NCBI RefSeq assembly: GCF_019320115.1
Contig: NC_089593.1
Location: 38,355,474 to 38,419,473, forward strand
Direction: 5' to 3'
Source of the DNA: Miscanthus floridulus
Taxonomy: Eukaryota > Streptophyta > Magnoliopsida > Poales > Poaceae
DNA: 64,000 bases
Positions 41,994 through 54,820 of the stretch are shown in pieces. Within the stretch, counting starts at the first letter, position 1, and every line of letters begins with the position of its first letter. The notes below the pieces were generated by a model. The model searched no databases. It had not been told where the DNA came from and saw only the letters and a list, made by a program, of their open reading frames with translations. Position numbers and translations under genes: made by a program.

Positions 41994-44900
41994 TGTAATA
42001 GAACTGCCCAATTTATACAAGATCAAGTACGGTTGTCCCCGCTAACACGTTGACACACACATACTTTTACTTATATAAACCTGGTAGTCCGTCGAGTGTC
42101 ACGAAGGACCTCGGCAAATCAACATCACAACCAAGATCGCATGATTAAGCAAATACACATCATATACGTAGGGTTGCAGCAGAAATAATATTACAAATGG
42201 GTTCACAAATAATAGTACAAGTTTGGGTTTCAAAACCAATTATTGAAAACAACATAGCTTTCAAATGATTACATTAATATAAGTTCCAAATACATTGCTA
42301 GCATAAGTGACATCCTCAGACAAAAGCATATAGATGAGAAGTAAATATAGAATCACTGAGCCCACCGGTGGTTAGCCACCATCTTCAACAGGCCTAGAAC
42401 TTCACCTACAACATGGTGGGATAAACCCTGAGTACTCAAATGTACTCAGCCAGACTTACCCATCGGAAACCAAAACAAATGACACCAAGGATCATGCATA
42501 GCTTAATTTAGTGGATTTGGCTGGATAACCTTTTTGCATAAAAGCTTGAGTAACCATTAGCATTATTTACCTATACTAGCAGTGACTTTTAGCCATTACC
42601 TACCATCTATATTAGCACCTGTACTAATCAATCACTTGATTAAGTTGCAAACAATAATAACCATATCAAGTATTTCATGGCTCATCATCGTTATCATCAT
42701 CATCATCATTTAACCATATCTTTAAATTTAGTGAATCTACGTTGCCGCTGCTCAGTCAAGTTCTCACTATCCGAGAGAGACGGCGATTCGAATCGATTCC
42801 TATCCAGCTGGAGGGGTATTCCCAACACAAACCCAATCAACGTGATCAGTGGTTGCCTCAGGTCACCTTTGGTACAACTCAGGAATCGTAGTTCTGAGCA
42901 GCGCCACACCCTCAGGGAGTCCACTCTGCCAGGTGGTCAATCTCACCTCGGACTTATGCCAATAGCTCCCCGCACATCCTTTTTACCGCTAGGGTGCGCA
43001 CTTTCACTTCCTAGACTTCCGACCTGAATTGAGCTACTCGGCTTCACGGTCAGAACGAGTTATCTGGCCAACTAAGTGATAGGCATGCATTCAACATGAC
43101 ATGAGGACGTACAGCATATTGGTCCTTAAATGACACAGATGGGGATATATTCACACCCAAGACCTCCATGCCATGTTGCTGCACTACCATCATCCCGTCC
43201 GGTCTCTTTTCATTACTAACACATGGTTCTTTTTCATGATAGCAAATATAGCCAACCGTGACTAGAGCTCATCCTACATCTCGTAGGTGACAGGAAATCA
43301 CCCGACTTCTACCGGTCTAAGCATAGCTAAGCATCATTCGATCCTACACTTAATTAGGATTCGTAGGATTTTATCTAGACAAGGTAAGCATATAATGCAA
43401 CAATTGGTTCCAACCAATTCCTATACTTAATGCATCATCAACAATAAAAGATACTCAAGATATTTGTAAAAACATGGGAGACTTAGAATGCTCTAGGGCT
43501 TGCCTGGGATCCCACACTGAGTCAGTGTTAGTTAGACGACACTCGCTAAGTGAGCATCTCCCGTCCTAGCACTTGTCCAGTCCTTCCACCTTCGGGATAG
43601 GTCCACCATACACCGTCTTCGGGTTCGGCTCCAACATCACGTCCTTCACGTGGTTCATCTAGCGCACCTAGATGAGATGCAAGATGCAAGTGCATGAATA
43701 TGAAGAATGGTAATACAAGAGGCATCACATAAACATTCAAGACAAACACAAGATTATGCAAGACATAGACACCAATAGCCATTTAACTAACATCACACAA
43801 CTAACTATAGAGAGCAAGCACATCAAGCATGACACAAGTTTAACAAGGTCACAAGTATCATAACTTGACCATCAACAAGGGCATAAGCCACACTTAGCAA
43901 CACATGGAGTAAACAACCACAACTAGCATATGTCTATTTCTGGACTGGAAACAACGGCTTCATGTTTGGATCATAACTAGAGTTATACAAATCCAATTGC
44001 TAGGAAAAAAGACATTCTGGAAAGCTTATGGAATTTTCTACAATTCATATTTAATCATCTTAGCATGATTCCCAAGTTAAAATTGTCAAACAATCACATT
44101 TACCAAATCTAGTCCAGAAATTCCAGAGAACTACAATTTCTGAAGACCAACTTAGAACAGTCATAACTCACAAACTATTTGGCCAAATGTCATGACAATT
44201 TAACAAAAGATATTTAAGTGAGTTATCTACAACTTTTGTATTCACTACAACCATAGAAAACATCATTTACACCATGAAAATATTTGCATAAGCAAAACTG
44301 CACATACAGTCCAAACAGCAGTGGTACAGAAAACTGATAGGAAACTTAGAGAAGCATAACTGGAGTTCTAGACCTCCAAAAATCATGAATCATAACTTTT
44401 TGAAAAGCTTATGAAGTTACCTACACCTTTCTTATTATCATCTTAAGATGATTCTTCATATAACAAGGTCAATTAATCCAATGAATGCATCTCTGTCTAA
44501 AACATGGACAGAAAATGACATGCCACTTTAAACAGCTATAACTGAAGTTATACATGTCCAATAAATGTGGTTATAGACTTTTTAGAAAGATCAACAAGTG
44601 ATAAACAACTTTGTTAGAAACACCTAAAGCTAATTCTACTATTAAGAAGGCCCCACAGTAAGAACAAGGAAACCCTGTCTGGGTTTGGGCAGAAACAGCC
44701 ATAGAGATTTAAGCAAGTATAACTCAAGATCTACTTAACCAAAAATCATGATATTTAACTTTTTTGAAAAGCTTATGAAAAGTACTACAACTCATGTATT
44801 GTCATCAAGTCATGATTCATATCTTAACTGATCCAATTAATTCAAACAAGCAGACCTATGCAGAATAGAAGCAAAGCAACACATGACATTTGTTATTTTT

Positions 44901-47114
44901 CTAACTCTTAAACCATCATACCTAAACTCCTGAAATTTTTACCAGACATTAAGAATAACCTTAGTAGCACTCCACAAAAAATTTCACAATTATTTGAGCA
45001 CAACAACTGCAGTTATAAAAAGGATAGTAGGACTAGCATTCAAACCCTAACTGCACAAATCCATTTTTTACAGCTAAAACTTTAAACTAAAACATCCATA
45101 TTATAGATCTAGTGCATATAGAATTTCACAAGGATTCCAAAAAGCCCACATTTGTCATTTTAGGATTTTTCTACTAATTAATATGAATTTTCAAAGTTTG
45201 TCAATCAAATCTGTAAAAATCAAAAGAAAAGGAATGTAAACTTGCATCGAGGACCCTGCAGTTTACAGAAATTAACCCTGAACAAACAGATCCTTTAGTG
45301 CACTATTCATATGAGTCACTGATTCTTCACTTAACCCCCTGGAGAATGTCACATTCATGTGCGTGGTCCTTCCACCATTTCACTCGGCCGGAAATAGAGC
45401 AGTTCGCCGGAGCTCGCTGTTCCGGCCGCCCTGGTGCTCGTCGGCGACGAAGTAGGGGTTCCAGAGCATCAACGCACCTAGAAGCACCTGTAGGAGGTCC
45501 AAACTTGGACGAAGACTGCCGGTGGAGGGCCATCCACGTGAGCCAGCGACAGCCGCGGCAGCCTCGCCGGTGGCAGCAGCTGCGGGGTTGGCCGGCTTGA
45601 CCAGCAAGATCTAGAAGCGGCGGTGAACACCCAGGGGCCTGCACACACTCATGGGGCCACTCAATTCGGCTGGAGGCGGGCTGGTTTAGCCTGGCCACGC
45701 GCATAGGCGTCCACGGCAGCCGCGGCACCGATGGCCGCGCGCTACGGCGGCGAAGGAAGGCTGAGGAGGGGCGCACGAAGCCAAGGAGAAGACGGCGGAG
45801 CCGGTGGCGGTGGATGCAGGGCTGCTAGGCGCTTGGAGGTGGAAGAACAACGGCGGCCAAGCTCAAGCTCACGGCGGCATCCATGGCGGCCATGTCCTAG
45901 AGCGTGCGCGCAGCACAAGAGAGCGAGGGAGGGAGAGTGGGGAGGCAAGTTAGTGCTGGCAGCTCAGGCGCTCAGTTGAACGAGCAGGGGTGCGATAGAG
46001 AGGCAGGGCACGCGGCAACTATGGAGGCGCACAGCGTCCATGCACGGCGACCACGTCGGCAAGCTGCCGAACAGGTGGCGGGCACTGGTGTTGACAAGGT
46101 CGGGAGCTGATTTGGGCCACTTCCGGGCCGAATCAAACCTTCGGCCAAAAATGAAGTTTGATCACCTCAGCCTGCTCTACATTTTCTATTTAGAGTGTAT
46201 AGTCATTAGAGTTGTAGATTAGTGGTTAATCAAGTCCAAAGTTGACACTGTCAATGTGTTGACAGCGGTTAAGTAAACGCAAAATTGATCGTCCAACCAA
46301 AGTTAGACTGGTGCTATCTTTTTGCATGCTCTTCTTCAAAATATATAGTCCAACCTTTATTTTGGAATCAAGTCGAGTTGCTTAACGAAATTTGGAGAAC
46401 GCGAGATGCCAATGCCGATGTCGATGAATTTCTAGACTTAGAATATTTCCAAGTGCTAAAATCAGCAGCAGGTTCCAACTTTGAGCCACTGCTAGACTTG
46501 GTTCCGAGCTGATCCATGGTATACTCCAAAAACAAAGTTTCTTTTACATAACATGAGCCTCAAATTTTATTTAAGGTCCAACATCAAAACTTGTATAGAA
46601 CCTATAGTTCTACTTTGACCAAAGTTGTTGGATCACGATAAAACTTAGATTATCCTTTTTGATCCATTGGAGCATTTTCTTGGCATTTGCCCAACATGAA
46701 CCTTTCATGACTTTTGTTGTAGAGTTCATCTAGAGTCATTTGGGCAAGGTTGCAAGGTTTCATTGATGACCTACATTTCCATTCACTTAATAGTGCAATT
46801 CAAGCACTTTGTAAAATCATTCCAATAAGGATATAACTTATCATTTCATGTGATTTTTTTTATTCCACACATCATGAAACTTTTCTAGTGATCAATATAG
46901 ATGGATATTGATGTGAGACACATGAAAAAAGTACATCCAACATTACTAAAGCATACTTTTTGGAAAGGGCAACATGTAAGCAATGGTGCATGGTCCAAGT
47001 TTAAGTGGTGGCTCATTTTTGTAGATTTGATCTGTCATCTCCATCACCACTTAACATGCCATGGTTGAGTTTAAACCCATTGCTTAACTAGTGACAAACA
47101 CCTAGGGTGTTACA
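41994..47114 (-). mobile_element. Solo LTR of chromovirus (Tekay/Del-like gypsy), 5.1 kb
   Basis: On minus it starts TGTAACACCCTAGGTGTTTG and ends GGGCAGTTCTATTACA, with perfect GAAAC duplications. It contains no gag-pol, so one LTR remains after recombination between the two LTRs. The start and end match the LTR at 52731-58751. A GC-rich block (45380-46110) yields many chance open frames on both strands and has no recognisable domain. It interrupts the Sirevirus env-like gene. Confidence 0.92.
42680..42712 (+). repeat. CAT microsatellite in solo LTR
   Basis: CATCATCGTTATCATCATCATCATCATT, a short trinucleotide run within the LTR. Confidence 0.85.
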
Positions 47115-47119
47115 GAAAC
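47115..47119. repeat. Solo-LTR target duplication GAAAC, right
   Basis: GAAAC after the GGTGTTACA terminus, identical to 41989-41993. Confidence 0.93.
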
Positions 47120-47508
47120 CATCAGCAGGATTAGGAGTGAGTTGGGGCTCCTGTATGACCGATAGAGGACCATAAAAATAACAAGCTCACTAAAAAAACC
47201 AGGGCCTAGAGACAGTGTACTCATAACCTCAGCAACGATAGTGCGGCCTGTCCACTCGAGAGCTTCTTCTTCAGCATCCACTATCAGATCATCTCCAGCA
47301 AAGGCATGTGCTAGAGGAGGTGGAGGAACAGCAGCCGAGCCTTGAGCCCCATGACCACGTGCACGGTTGGCTTGGGCACGGGAACCACTAGCGCCATCAT
47401 GGGGATAAGCCACCTTGGTGCGGCCAATTGGCTTGGGTGCAGCAGCATGGTCTTGATTGTGCTTAGATTACTTCTCCTTATGGCACAAGGGTCTACCGCC
47501 GTCCATGG
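47120..47508 (-). pseudogene. Sirevirus env-like ORF, N-terminal part
   Basis: On minus it starts MDGGRPLCHKEK at 47508, a TAA, then AYPHDGASGSRAQANRARGH, a Pro-rich PPPPLAHAF and an amphipathic stretch (SLGPGFFSELVIFMVLYRSY). The solo LTR at 47114 cuts it. The C-terminal part continues below 41988. The assignment comes from position within the element. Confidence 0.55.
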
Positions 47509-48767
47509 CTACGAGAGATACAAAGTGGAACTAAGAAACAAGACAACGAGAGGCAAACAAATATGAAGAAATGAAGAAACATGAATGGAGTGGTGACCAT
47601 GGGGTCAGGAGTCCTAACTAGAGTTGGGAGTTCTAGCTAGAGCTAGGAGTTCAGATAGTTAGGAGTTCTAGCCGGAGCTAGGAGTTCCGATGGTCGGAAC
47701 ATCCAGCGGTCGCCGGGACCTTCGACACACATGGTGACTAGCCCATTCATGGGGCTTCAAATCTCGACACGCATTCACATAAGGAGGATAGAGGAGGAGA
47801 GAGGGAAAAGAATAGAGACAAATTGCAAGGTACATTGACATTAGGGTTAGGGCACCATGGAGGTTGTACCTTGAGAGAGGGGAAGAAGATGGAGGAAAAT
47901 GAAATCCATAGGCCAAGAACAAATCTTCGAGCATGAGCACCTCCATGAACGGAATCCCCACCACTGAGCCAAGGAAGAAGAGCAGTGCATAAGTGGTGGA
48001 GGGGGGGCAGAGAGGCCAGGAGTGCCAATAGGACCCCTAGTGGTGTAGCCAGAAGGGATGGGGGCTTGAGCTCCTAATAGCCAAGGGGCAGGCCAAAGCT
48101 GGCGCAATGCGGCAGCGCGAGGAGGAGCAAGGAGGTGGCTCAAGGGGCGGCTACGGGGCGACAGGAGTGCGGGAAGGGTGGAATGGCAGTTGTAAAACAG
48201 GCCGGGCCAGGTGAAAATAGGATTTTAACTCTATGTCAAAGATGCAGCATGGTCCAGATCCACATCGAAAGTTTTGGGATAGGCACTGGGACTTTTGACC
48301 GTCGGGAGTTCTAGCGCGAGCCGGGACTACCGACCATCGGGAGTTCTGACCTGCATTGGAACTTCTGACGCAGAGAAATTGAAAAACTCCCAAACTTAAG
48401 TTTACCACGCTATGTGGGGCAAGAATATGATGGACACTAATATTTTCAGGTGTGACTAGTTTTCATTCAACCACCACAAAGAAATAGTCACACATGAAAG
48501 CTATAAAGTAGATTTTGAAAGTATCACTCCATATTTTCACAAATGTTTTCTCCTACCTAGATCAATCAAAGTATGTGCAAGACATCTAGCCACATTATGA
48601 GAATCAATGATATTTAGCTCACTTCTCAAAGCACAAAATCTTAACTCACCTAGGGGCTTTGTGAAGATATCGGCTAGTTGCTTTTCGGTGCTCACTTGGT
48701 GAATTGTGATATCTCCTTTGGCTTTGTGGTCCCTTAAAAAATGATGTCGGATGTCTATGTGCTTTGT
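47509..48767. other. Sirevirus noncoding region between RNase H and env-like ORF
   Basis: Contains palindromic repeats of the LTR type (GGAGTTCTAG/CGGGAGTTCTGAC) at 47590-47715 and 48270-48370. GC-rich chance frames on minus (47668-48143) overlap one another and have no domain. No gene is assigned. Confidence 0.5.
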
Positions 48768-49510
48768 TCAATAGTGGTTTACGGGGTTGTTTGCCAACTT
48801 AATGGCACTCTCGTTGTCACACAAAAGGGGAATCTTTGTTAGCTCACATCCAAAGTCCTTGAGGGTTTGCTTCATCCAAAGTAGTTGGGCACAGCATGCA
48901 CCGACCGCCACATACTCAGCTTCAGCAGTGGACAAGGTAACGAAGTTTTGCTTCTTAGAGCTCCAAGACACCAAGGACCTACCAATAAATTGGCAAGTCC
49001 CGGTAGTACTCTTTCGATTTACTTTACAGCCGGCATAATCCGAATTAGAATAGCCAAGTAACTCAAAAGTGAAGCCCTTGGGATACCACAATCCAAGATT
49101 AGGAGTGTGCACTAAATACCAAAAAATTCTCTTAACAGCCAACAAATGACATTCTTTCGGATTAGCTTGAAATCTTGCAAACATGCACATGCTAAGCGTG
49201 AAATTGGGCCTGATGCACAAAGGTAAAGGAGGGATCCAATCATGGAGCAATATACCTTTTGATCGACATCCTTTCCTCCCTAATCAAGGTCAAGATGTCC
49301 ATTAGTTGGCATAGGTGTCTTGATGGGCATGGCTTTGTCCATGTTAAACTTCTTCAACATGTCATTGGTGTACTTGGTTTGACTTATGAACATGCCATCC
49401 TTGAGTTGTTTGATTTGAAATCCAAGGAAGAACTTCAACTCTCCCATCATGGACATCTCGAACCTATTCGTCATAATCCTACTAAATTCCTCATAAAAAG
49501 CCACATTAGT
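48768..49510 (-). pseudogene. Sirevirus-like copia RT end and RNase H
   Basis: 49531-49280 gives TNVAFYEEFSRIMTNRFEMS and MMGELKFFLGFQIKQLKDG, the part after the YVDD box. 49250-48768 gives RNase H: LGYSNSDYAGCKVNRKSTTG, where the usual first catalytic Asp of YSDADYAG is Asn, then SSKKQNFVTLSTAEAEYVA and LLCDNESAIKLANNPVNHY. A frameshift near 49265 separates the two. The FFLGFQIKQ motif is typical of Sireviruses. Confidence 0.88.
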
Positions 49511-50603
49511 CAACATCAACATCAACAACATAGCCTTTCAGTCCCAAGCAAGTTGGGGTAAGCTAGAGTTGAAACCCACCAAGAGCCCCAAGTCACGGTT
49601 CAGGCACTTCAATAGCTGCTTTCCAAGCACTCCTATTCAAACATAGATCTCTAGGTATATCCCAAGCTTTCAAATCTCTTCTTATTGCCTCCCCCATGTC
49701 AATTTTGGTCTTCCTCTACCTCTCCTCATTTATTATCTTGGCTTAGGACTCCACATTGCACTGGTGCCTTTGGAGGTCTCCTTTGGACATGGCCAAACCA
49801 CCTCAACCGATGTTGGACAAGCTTTTCTTTAATTGGTGCTACCTCTAGGCGATCACGTATATCATCCTTCTGAACTCGGTCCATTCTTGTGTGACCGCAA
49901 ATCCATAGCAACATATGCATTTCTACAACACTCAGTTGTTGAACATGTCGAATCTTTATAGGCCAACATTTTGCTCCATACAACATAGCTGGTCTAATTG
50001 TTGTTCTATAGAACTTGCCTTTTAGCTTTTGTGGTACCCTCTTGTCACAGAGAATGCAAGAAGCTTGTCGCCACTTGATCCACCCTGCTTTAATTCTATG
50101 GCTAACGTTTGCATCAATATCTCCATCCCTCTGTAGCATCGATCCCAGATATCGAAAGGTATCCTTCTTAGGCACAACTTGACCTTCCAAACTCACATCT
50201 CCCTCCTCCTATACAACTCCGCCAAAGTTGCATCTCATGTATTCGGGTTTTAGTTCTACTCAATCTAAAACCTTTAGACTCAAGGGTCTACCGCCATAAC
50301 TCTAGTTTCCTATTTACTCCCGCCTAGCTTTCGTCCACTAACACTACATCATCAGCAAACAACATACACCAAGGGATATCCCCCTTGTATGTTCCTAGTA
50401 AACTCATCCATTACCAAGGCAAAGAGATATGGGCTTAAGGCTGACCCTTGATGAAGTCCAGTTTTAATCAGGAAGTAATCTATGTTACCATCGTATGTTT
50501 GAACACTAGTGACAACATTGTTGTACATGTCCTTGATGAGGGTCACATACTTTGATGGGACTTTATGTTTGTACTACCAAATATTATACGTGATCGCCTA
50601 GAG
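49511..50603 (-). mobile_element. 5'-truncated RTE-type LINE inserted in the Sirevirus RT
   Basis: On minus the frames give the end of an RTE reverse transcriptase: TGLHQGSALSPYLFALVMDE (50460-50400), then FRYLGSMLQRDGDIDANVSH, RIKAGWIKWRQASCILCDKR, and LRWFGHVQRRPPKAPV near 49770. The 3' end carries the (GTT/GAT)n tail typical of RTE elements (CAACATCAACATCAACAACA on plus at 49511-49530). The 5' part is missing. The insertion lies right after the YVDDIIFGS codons of the copia RT. The 5' junction has an inverted 20-bp filler. Confidence 0.9.
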
Positions 50604-50620
50604 GTACTACCAAATATTAT
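50571..50620. repeat. Complex LINE junction: 17-bp direct repeat around a 20-bp inverted filler
   Basis: GTACTACCAAATATTAT occurs at 50571-50587 and 50604-50620. Spanning the gap, ATACGTGATCGCCTAGAGGT (50586-50605) is the exact reverse complement of LINE sequence at 49841-49860. The right copy of the direct repeat belongs to the copia RT codons for IIFGST. Confidence 0.93.
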
Positions 50621-51147
50621 GTCATCGACATATATTTGGCAAGCAAAGATATCATTATTGACTTTGCGAGTAAATAAAGTAGCATCAGTCGTTCCTATCT
50701 CAAACCCTTATTTGAGTAGGAAATCCTTCAAGCAATCATACCAAGCTCTAGGGGCTTGTTGGAGCCCATAGAGTGCCTTGTCGAGCTTATAGATGTGGTT
50801 AGGGTATTTGGGATCTTCAAAGCCCGGTGGTTGCTCCACATACACCAACTCGGATAGGGGCCATTGAGAAATGCACTTTTCACATCCATTTGATATAGCT
50901 TGAAATCATGATGTGTGACATAAGCAAGTAGAATACGAATTGATTCTAGCCTTGCCACCGGTGCATAGGTCTCCCCAAAATACAAGCCTTCAACTTGAGT
51001 GAATCCTTGAGTCACCAACCTTGCCTTGTTCCTTGTCACCACGTCATGCTCATCTTGCTTGTTGTGGAAGACCCACTTGGTTCCAATCACATTTTGCTTG
51101 GGCCTTTCCACTAAGGACCAAACTTCATTCTGAGTGAAGTTGTTCAC
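50606..51147 (-). pseudogene. Sirevirus-like copia reverse transcriptase, N-terminal part
   Basis: Starts [20 protein letters not shown] at 51147, followed by [40 protein letters not shown], and [13 protein letters not shown] with the first catalytic Asp. After a frameshift come [17 protein letters not shown] and ACQIYVDDIIFGS, where the LINE interrupts. The YVDD box is intact. Stops include one after DFLLK. Confidence 0.92.
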
Positions 51148-51863
51148 CTTCTATTCCATTGCTATCATCCAATCCATATCATCAAGTGCCTCTTCCACCC
51201 TATGAGGTTCCAAAGGAGAAACAAATGAGTAATGTTAACAAAAACTTGCTAAACGGGAACATGTAGTTACTCCTCATCGAATGCTCCCCAATATGTTATC
51301 AATGGGATGATCTCATTGAATGGATTGATGCACTCTAGGATGTGGCACTTGAGTTGATCTTTGGATGGGGCCATCATCTTCATCAACATGGTCATGATTG
51401 ATTGGAGGGTTGTCTTCACTTCTTTCTTCATTGTTGAGTTGAGGTTGAGCTTGCTTATTGTTGACACCATCTTCATGATAATGACCTTGTGTTTCATTTG
51501 ATCTCCCATCTTGATCATTTCTTGTTGTGGAAGCTTCACCATATTCATTGGATGAAACATGATGAGTGGTTGGATCAAGATCAACATGCATAATAGTGTC
51601 ATCATCTTCATCTTTGATGGCCTTTACTTAACCAATTGCAAGCTTCTTGATGGCTTTATGTGGAGCTTCTTCATTACCTACAATCATAACATTTACTTGC
51701 TCCTTATGAGAGCCATCAGTTTCATCAAAAGTCACATCTACCATGATTTCAATCAAACTAGTGGTTTTATTAAAAACACTATATCCATGTTCATTAGTAC
51801 CATAACTAAGCATGAAACCTTCATCAACCTTTGGTGTAAACTTTGAGCTTTTGGATTTCATGT
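51148..51863 (-). pseudogene. Sirevirus-like copia integrase C-terminus and linker
   Basis: On minus from 51863: MKSKSSKFTPKVDEGFMLSY, then EHGYSVFNKTTSLIEIMVDV, the region after the copia integrase core. A linker rich in Glu, Asn and Gln follows (NKQAQPQLNNEERSEDNPPI). The integrase core, protease and gag are absent because sequence from another Tat element abuts at 51864. The open frame 51906-51628 reads across that junction. Confidence 0.8.
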
Positions 51864-52260
51864 TGTCGACAAAAGATGCTTGATAGTCCTCTGAGGGGTA
51901 TTCCACGAAGGTAGATTGATCGGTGGAGGTGCGTGTGATAGGAACCGGATGGTGACATAAGGCGCAGAGACAACGGTTTAGATAGGTTCGGGCCGTCTAA
52001 TCGACGTAATACCATATGTCATGTGTCTTTGGTGTATTGTATTGAGATGTATGTAGATCGATGTCCACTAGGGGTCCCCTGCCTCTCCTTATATACTCTG
52101 GAGGGGTAGGGTTACAAGGAAAGTATCCTATTTGGTACTATACAATATCTTGCGGTGCACGTCGACCAGTGTTGTGCATGCCTTGATTGTGTGGGCTAGG
52201 CCACCTCTAATGGTGTGGCTCATGTCTTGTCTTGTGGATATCGGGGGCCATACCCCCATA
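51864..52260 (-). repeat. LTR of a second Tat-type gypsy element
   Basis: On minus it starts TATGGGGGTATGGCCCCCGA and ends TCTTTTGTCGACA. The end part CCGATCAATCTACCTTCGTG and GAATACCCCTCAGAGGACT matches the LTR at 25540-26012, while the middle is diverged. Length is 397 bp. The adjacent flank is CATGT (51859-51863) in the Sirevirus integrase. Confidence 0.85.
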
Positions 52261-52730
52261 GCTAGCCCCCGAGCCTAATAGTAGGTGACATAGTCATGTG
52301 GTGCTAGGGTCAGAAAGTAGAAGAAAGGCAGAAGACTGGTCGAGTAGGCAACCAGCCCACAGGCGGAGCACTAAATTTGAAAAGCGCACATTCACCGCAA
52401 GGTGAAGTGTGCCTACTTAGTCCCCAAGCTTGCTGGAAGATGAAGAATGAATCTTGTAGCAGGGTCAAAGAAAAAAAAAGTCCAAAAGCTTGCCGACATC
52501 GTCTGACATGCGCGTATCAAGACCCTAGACATGCTGCCCAAGATTAGCACCCTGATCCAAATAGCATGGAGCAGCTTGATAGCACACCGATGAGACGTAG
52601 CAAGATTCAACCATCAAGGGAGTCCCTGGTGTAGCTGGCAACATCCGAGCACTAAGGAGTCCCTAGCATAGCTAGCGATGTCCAAGCACCGAGGAGTAAC
52701 CGGCATAGCTAGCGATGTCCTAGCACCAAG
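52261..52730 (-). mobile_element. 3' internal region of the second Tat element
   Basis: Noncoding. On minus it reads GGCTCGGGGGCTAGC before the LTR, and contains the AAGTAGGCACACTTCACCTTG and TGACTATGTCACCTACTATT modules found at 36235-36500. Repeated CTAGCGATGTCC and GAGGAGT blocks lie at 52640-52720. It is cut at 52731 by the chromovirus LTR. Confidence 0.75.
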
Positions 52731-54691
52731 TGTGGCAGAACCTCCTAAATTATAGGGCCCACATGCACCTGTCACTGTCCAATGACCTCTGACGACTATG
52801 CATAAGTTCTCGGTAACTTAAGAAGATTGTCGGGTGTCCTCGGAGAACCCTGAATCATCCATGATTTCTGAGCAGGATCCCATTATAGAGTTATTGCAGT
52901 ATTACAACATTTATTCAAATATGTACATCAGAGTAAAATAGAGAAAGTCTTACAATAACTTAGTTTACAAACTAGTTGTTTCAAACCTTACAAACTAAGT
53001 TCAATAATTATTACAAACTATAGTAGTGGAGTGGCATTAGTAACATAATACAACACACAATATAAGTACCCTGCCCATGGGTCACACATTCACTTATCAT
53101 CATCGATTTGAACAACAGTCATGCAGCACGGTCCAAAGCAGACCTACTCATGAGGCTCACCTACAACAAGGGTCAACGAACCCTGAGTACAAAAGTATTC
53201 AACAAGACTTAACCGAAGTAAAAACTGATAAGACTTAGGAATGCAAGCTAGGGATTCAAGGTATGGCTTTAGCAATAAACAAAGTTCTTTTGCGTAAAAG
53301 CTCTCTAACAAGATTCTTTCTTTCAACATTTAAAACTTCATAAAAACTATATATGAATCTGCCATGATCCATAATGAGATCATGAACTTCATATCAAACT
53401 CTTTCTCAAATCCAGCTCAAGTTTCAGTTATTAACTACGATGATGAACAGTGAGTTGAGTCTCCATAACCGAGGAGCAACGACGATTCAAACCGATTAAA
53501 ACCCAGCTGGGGATTCCCAACAATATGACATATGCAGGTCCCTGACCTACATATACCAACCTACCCTTAGATCCTCTAAAACAAGAATGGGTCCGCGCCA
53601 CTCGAGAATACAATACTCCACCAATCCAGCCCATTGCCACATGGGTACACGCTATTCTCGCCATCTCTCCACTCCTAGTGCGCGAGTAGCCATTCTTGTA
53701 ATAGAATAGCCAAGTTAAGGCTTACCAGAGTATGTGGCTAGTACTACAAAGTCTCACCACATGCAATTCAACAACGAACATGTCTTAATCGACACAAGCG
53801 GAAGGAACCCGCTCACAAGACCTCCATGTCTTGTGGCTGTCACACACCGAGTCCACCCGGTCTAGATTTATTACTCCATATGCTCATATCTCATGATCAC
53901 ATAAATAACCAGTCGTATCCAAAAATCCATTTATATCTCGTAGGTGACCAGTAATCACCCGACTTTTATCGATCTAAGCATGGCTAAGCATAATTAGGCA
54001 TTCTCAGATTGAAACGGGTAACAAGGTTGATATGGAAAAGCAAGGTTGGTAATGCACCAATTAGGTTTCCACTCAACTCCCAATCACTTAATGCAGTATA
54101 TAAAAGCAAAAATGATATAATTTGTAAAACACAAGGTAGGTTTAAATGCATCCGGGGCTTGCCTTGATTAACGGAAAAGTTAGGTTCCGGAGACGTTCCA
54201 CAGATATCAAACCCGACCTCAATAGACGAATTAACTTCCTCCACAACAGGACTGACTACCACGTTCTCGCTTTTGTTCACTACACGTAGTAATAATGCCA
54301 TGTTTAATATGATGCGAGATATAAAACGTGATGCTTGATGATGGATGCAAAAATTATTAACTTGAATACAACTTTCCTTCGCGGTACAGTTGCAAGTCAA
54401 AACTAACTAAACCTTTTTCATAAACCCAAATACTTACTTTAAGTACTAAGAATTATTTTATACTAATGACCCAAGGTCATCACTCAATCCAAAATTCAAA
54501 CAAAACCTAAGTTATTAAGGTTTACTATTTGCTTTTATGAATTAATTATTTAATTAAAAGATGAAATAAATCAACATTCTCCAAATGAGCTAAACATTTT
54601 TGTGAAGGCTTATCACATGATAACTAAGTGGCAAAACAATTTTCATAATTTTTGGATAAATAATAAAGCCTAGAAAAATCATGGAAACTCA

Positions 54692-54700
54692 TTTATTAAT
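54692..54700. repeat. Pack-MULE 9-bp target duplication, left (TTTATTAAT)
   Basis: TTTATTAAT directly before the left terminal inverted repeat, identical to 57121-57129. Confidence 0.95.
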
Positions 54701-54820
54701 GAGAGAATTATTTTTTTGGCACTGAAACAATTCAGTGTTTCGTATTTGGCACTCGAAAATTTGAACTTTCTTATCTGGCATCAAGTTGAAATTTCCTTTC
54801 GTAAATGGCACTGCCGTCCA
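54701..54820 (+). repeat. Pack-MULE left terminal inverted repeat
   Basis: 120 bp, begins GAGAGAATTATTTTTTTGGC and ends ACTGCCGTCCA. The reverse complement of 57001-57120 aligns without gaps. Confidence 0.95.

Noticed and set aside
45298..46110. Several GC-rich frames on both strands (up to 149 codons)
   Set aside because: They lie inside the chromovirus solo LTR, overlap each other on both strands and have no domain. GC-rich DNA lacks stop codons by chance.
47668..48143. Overlapping minus frames with Pro/Leu-rich text
   Set aside because: Noncoding part of the Sirevirus-like element between RNase H and the env-like ORF. Three frames overlap and none carries a motif.
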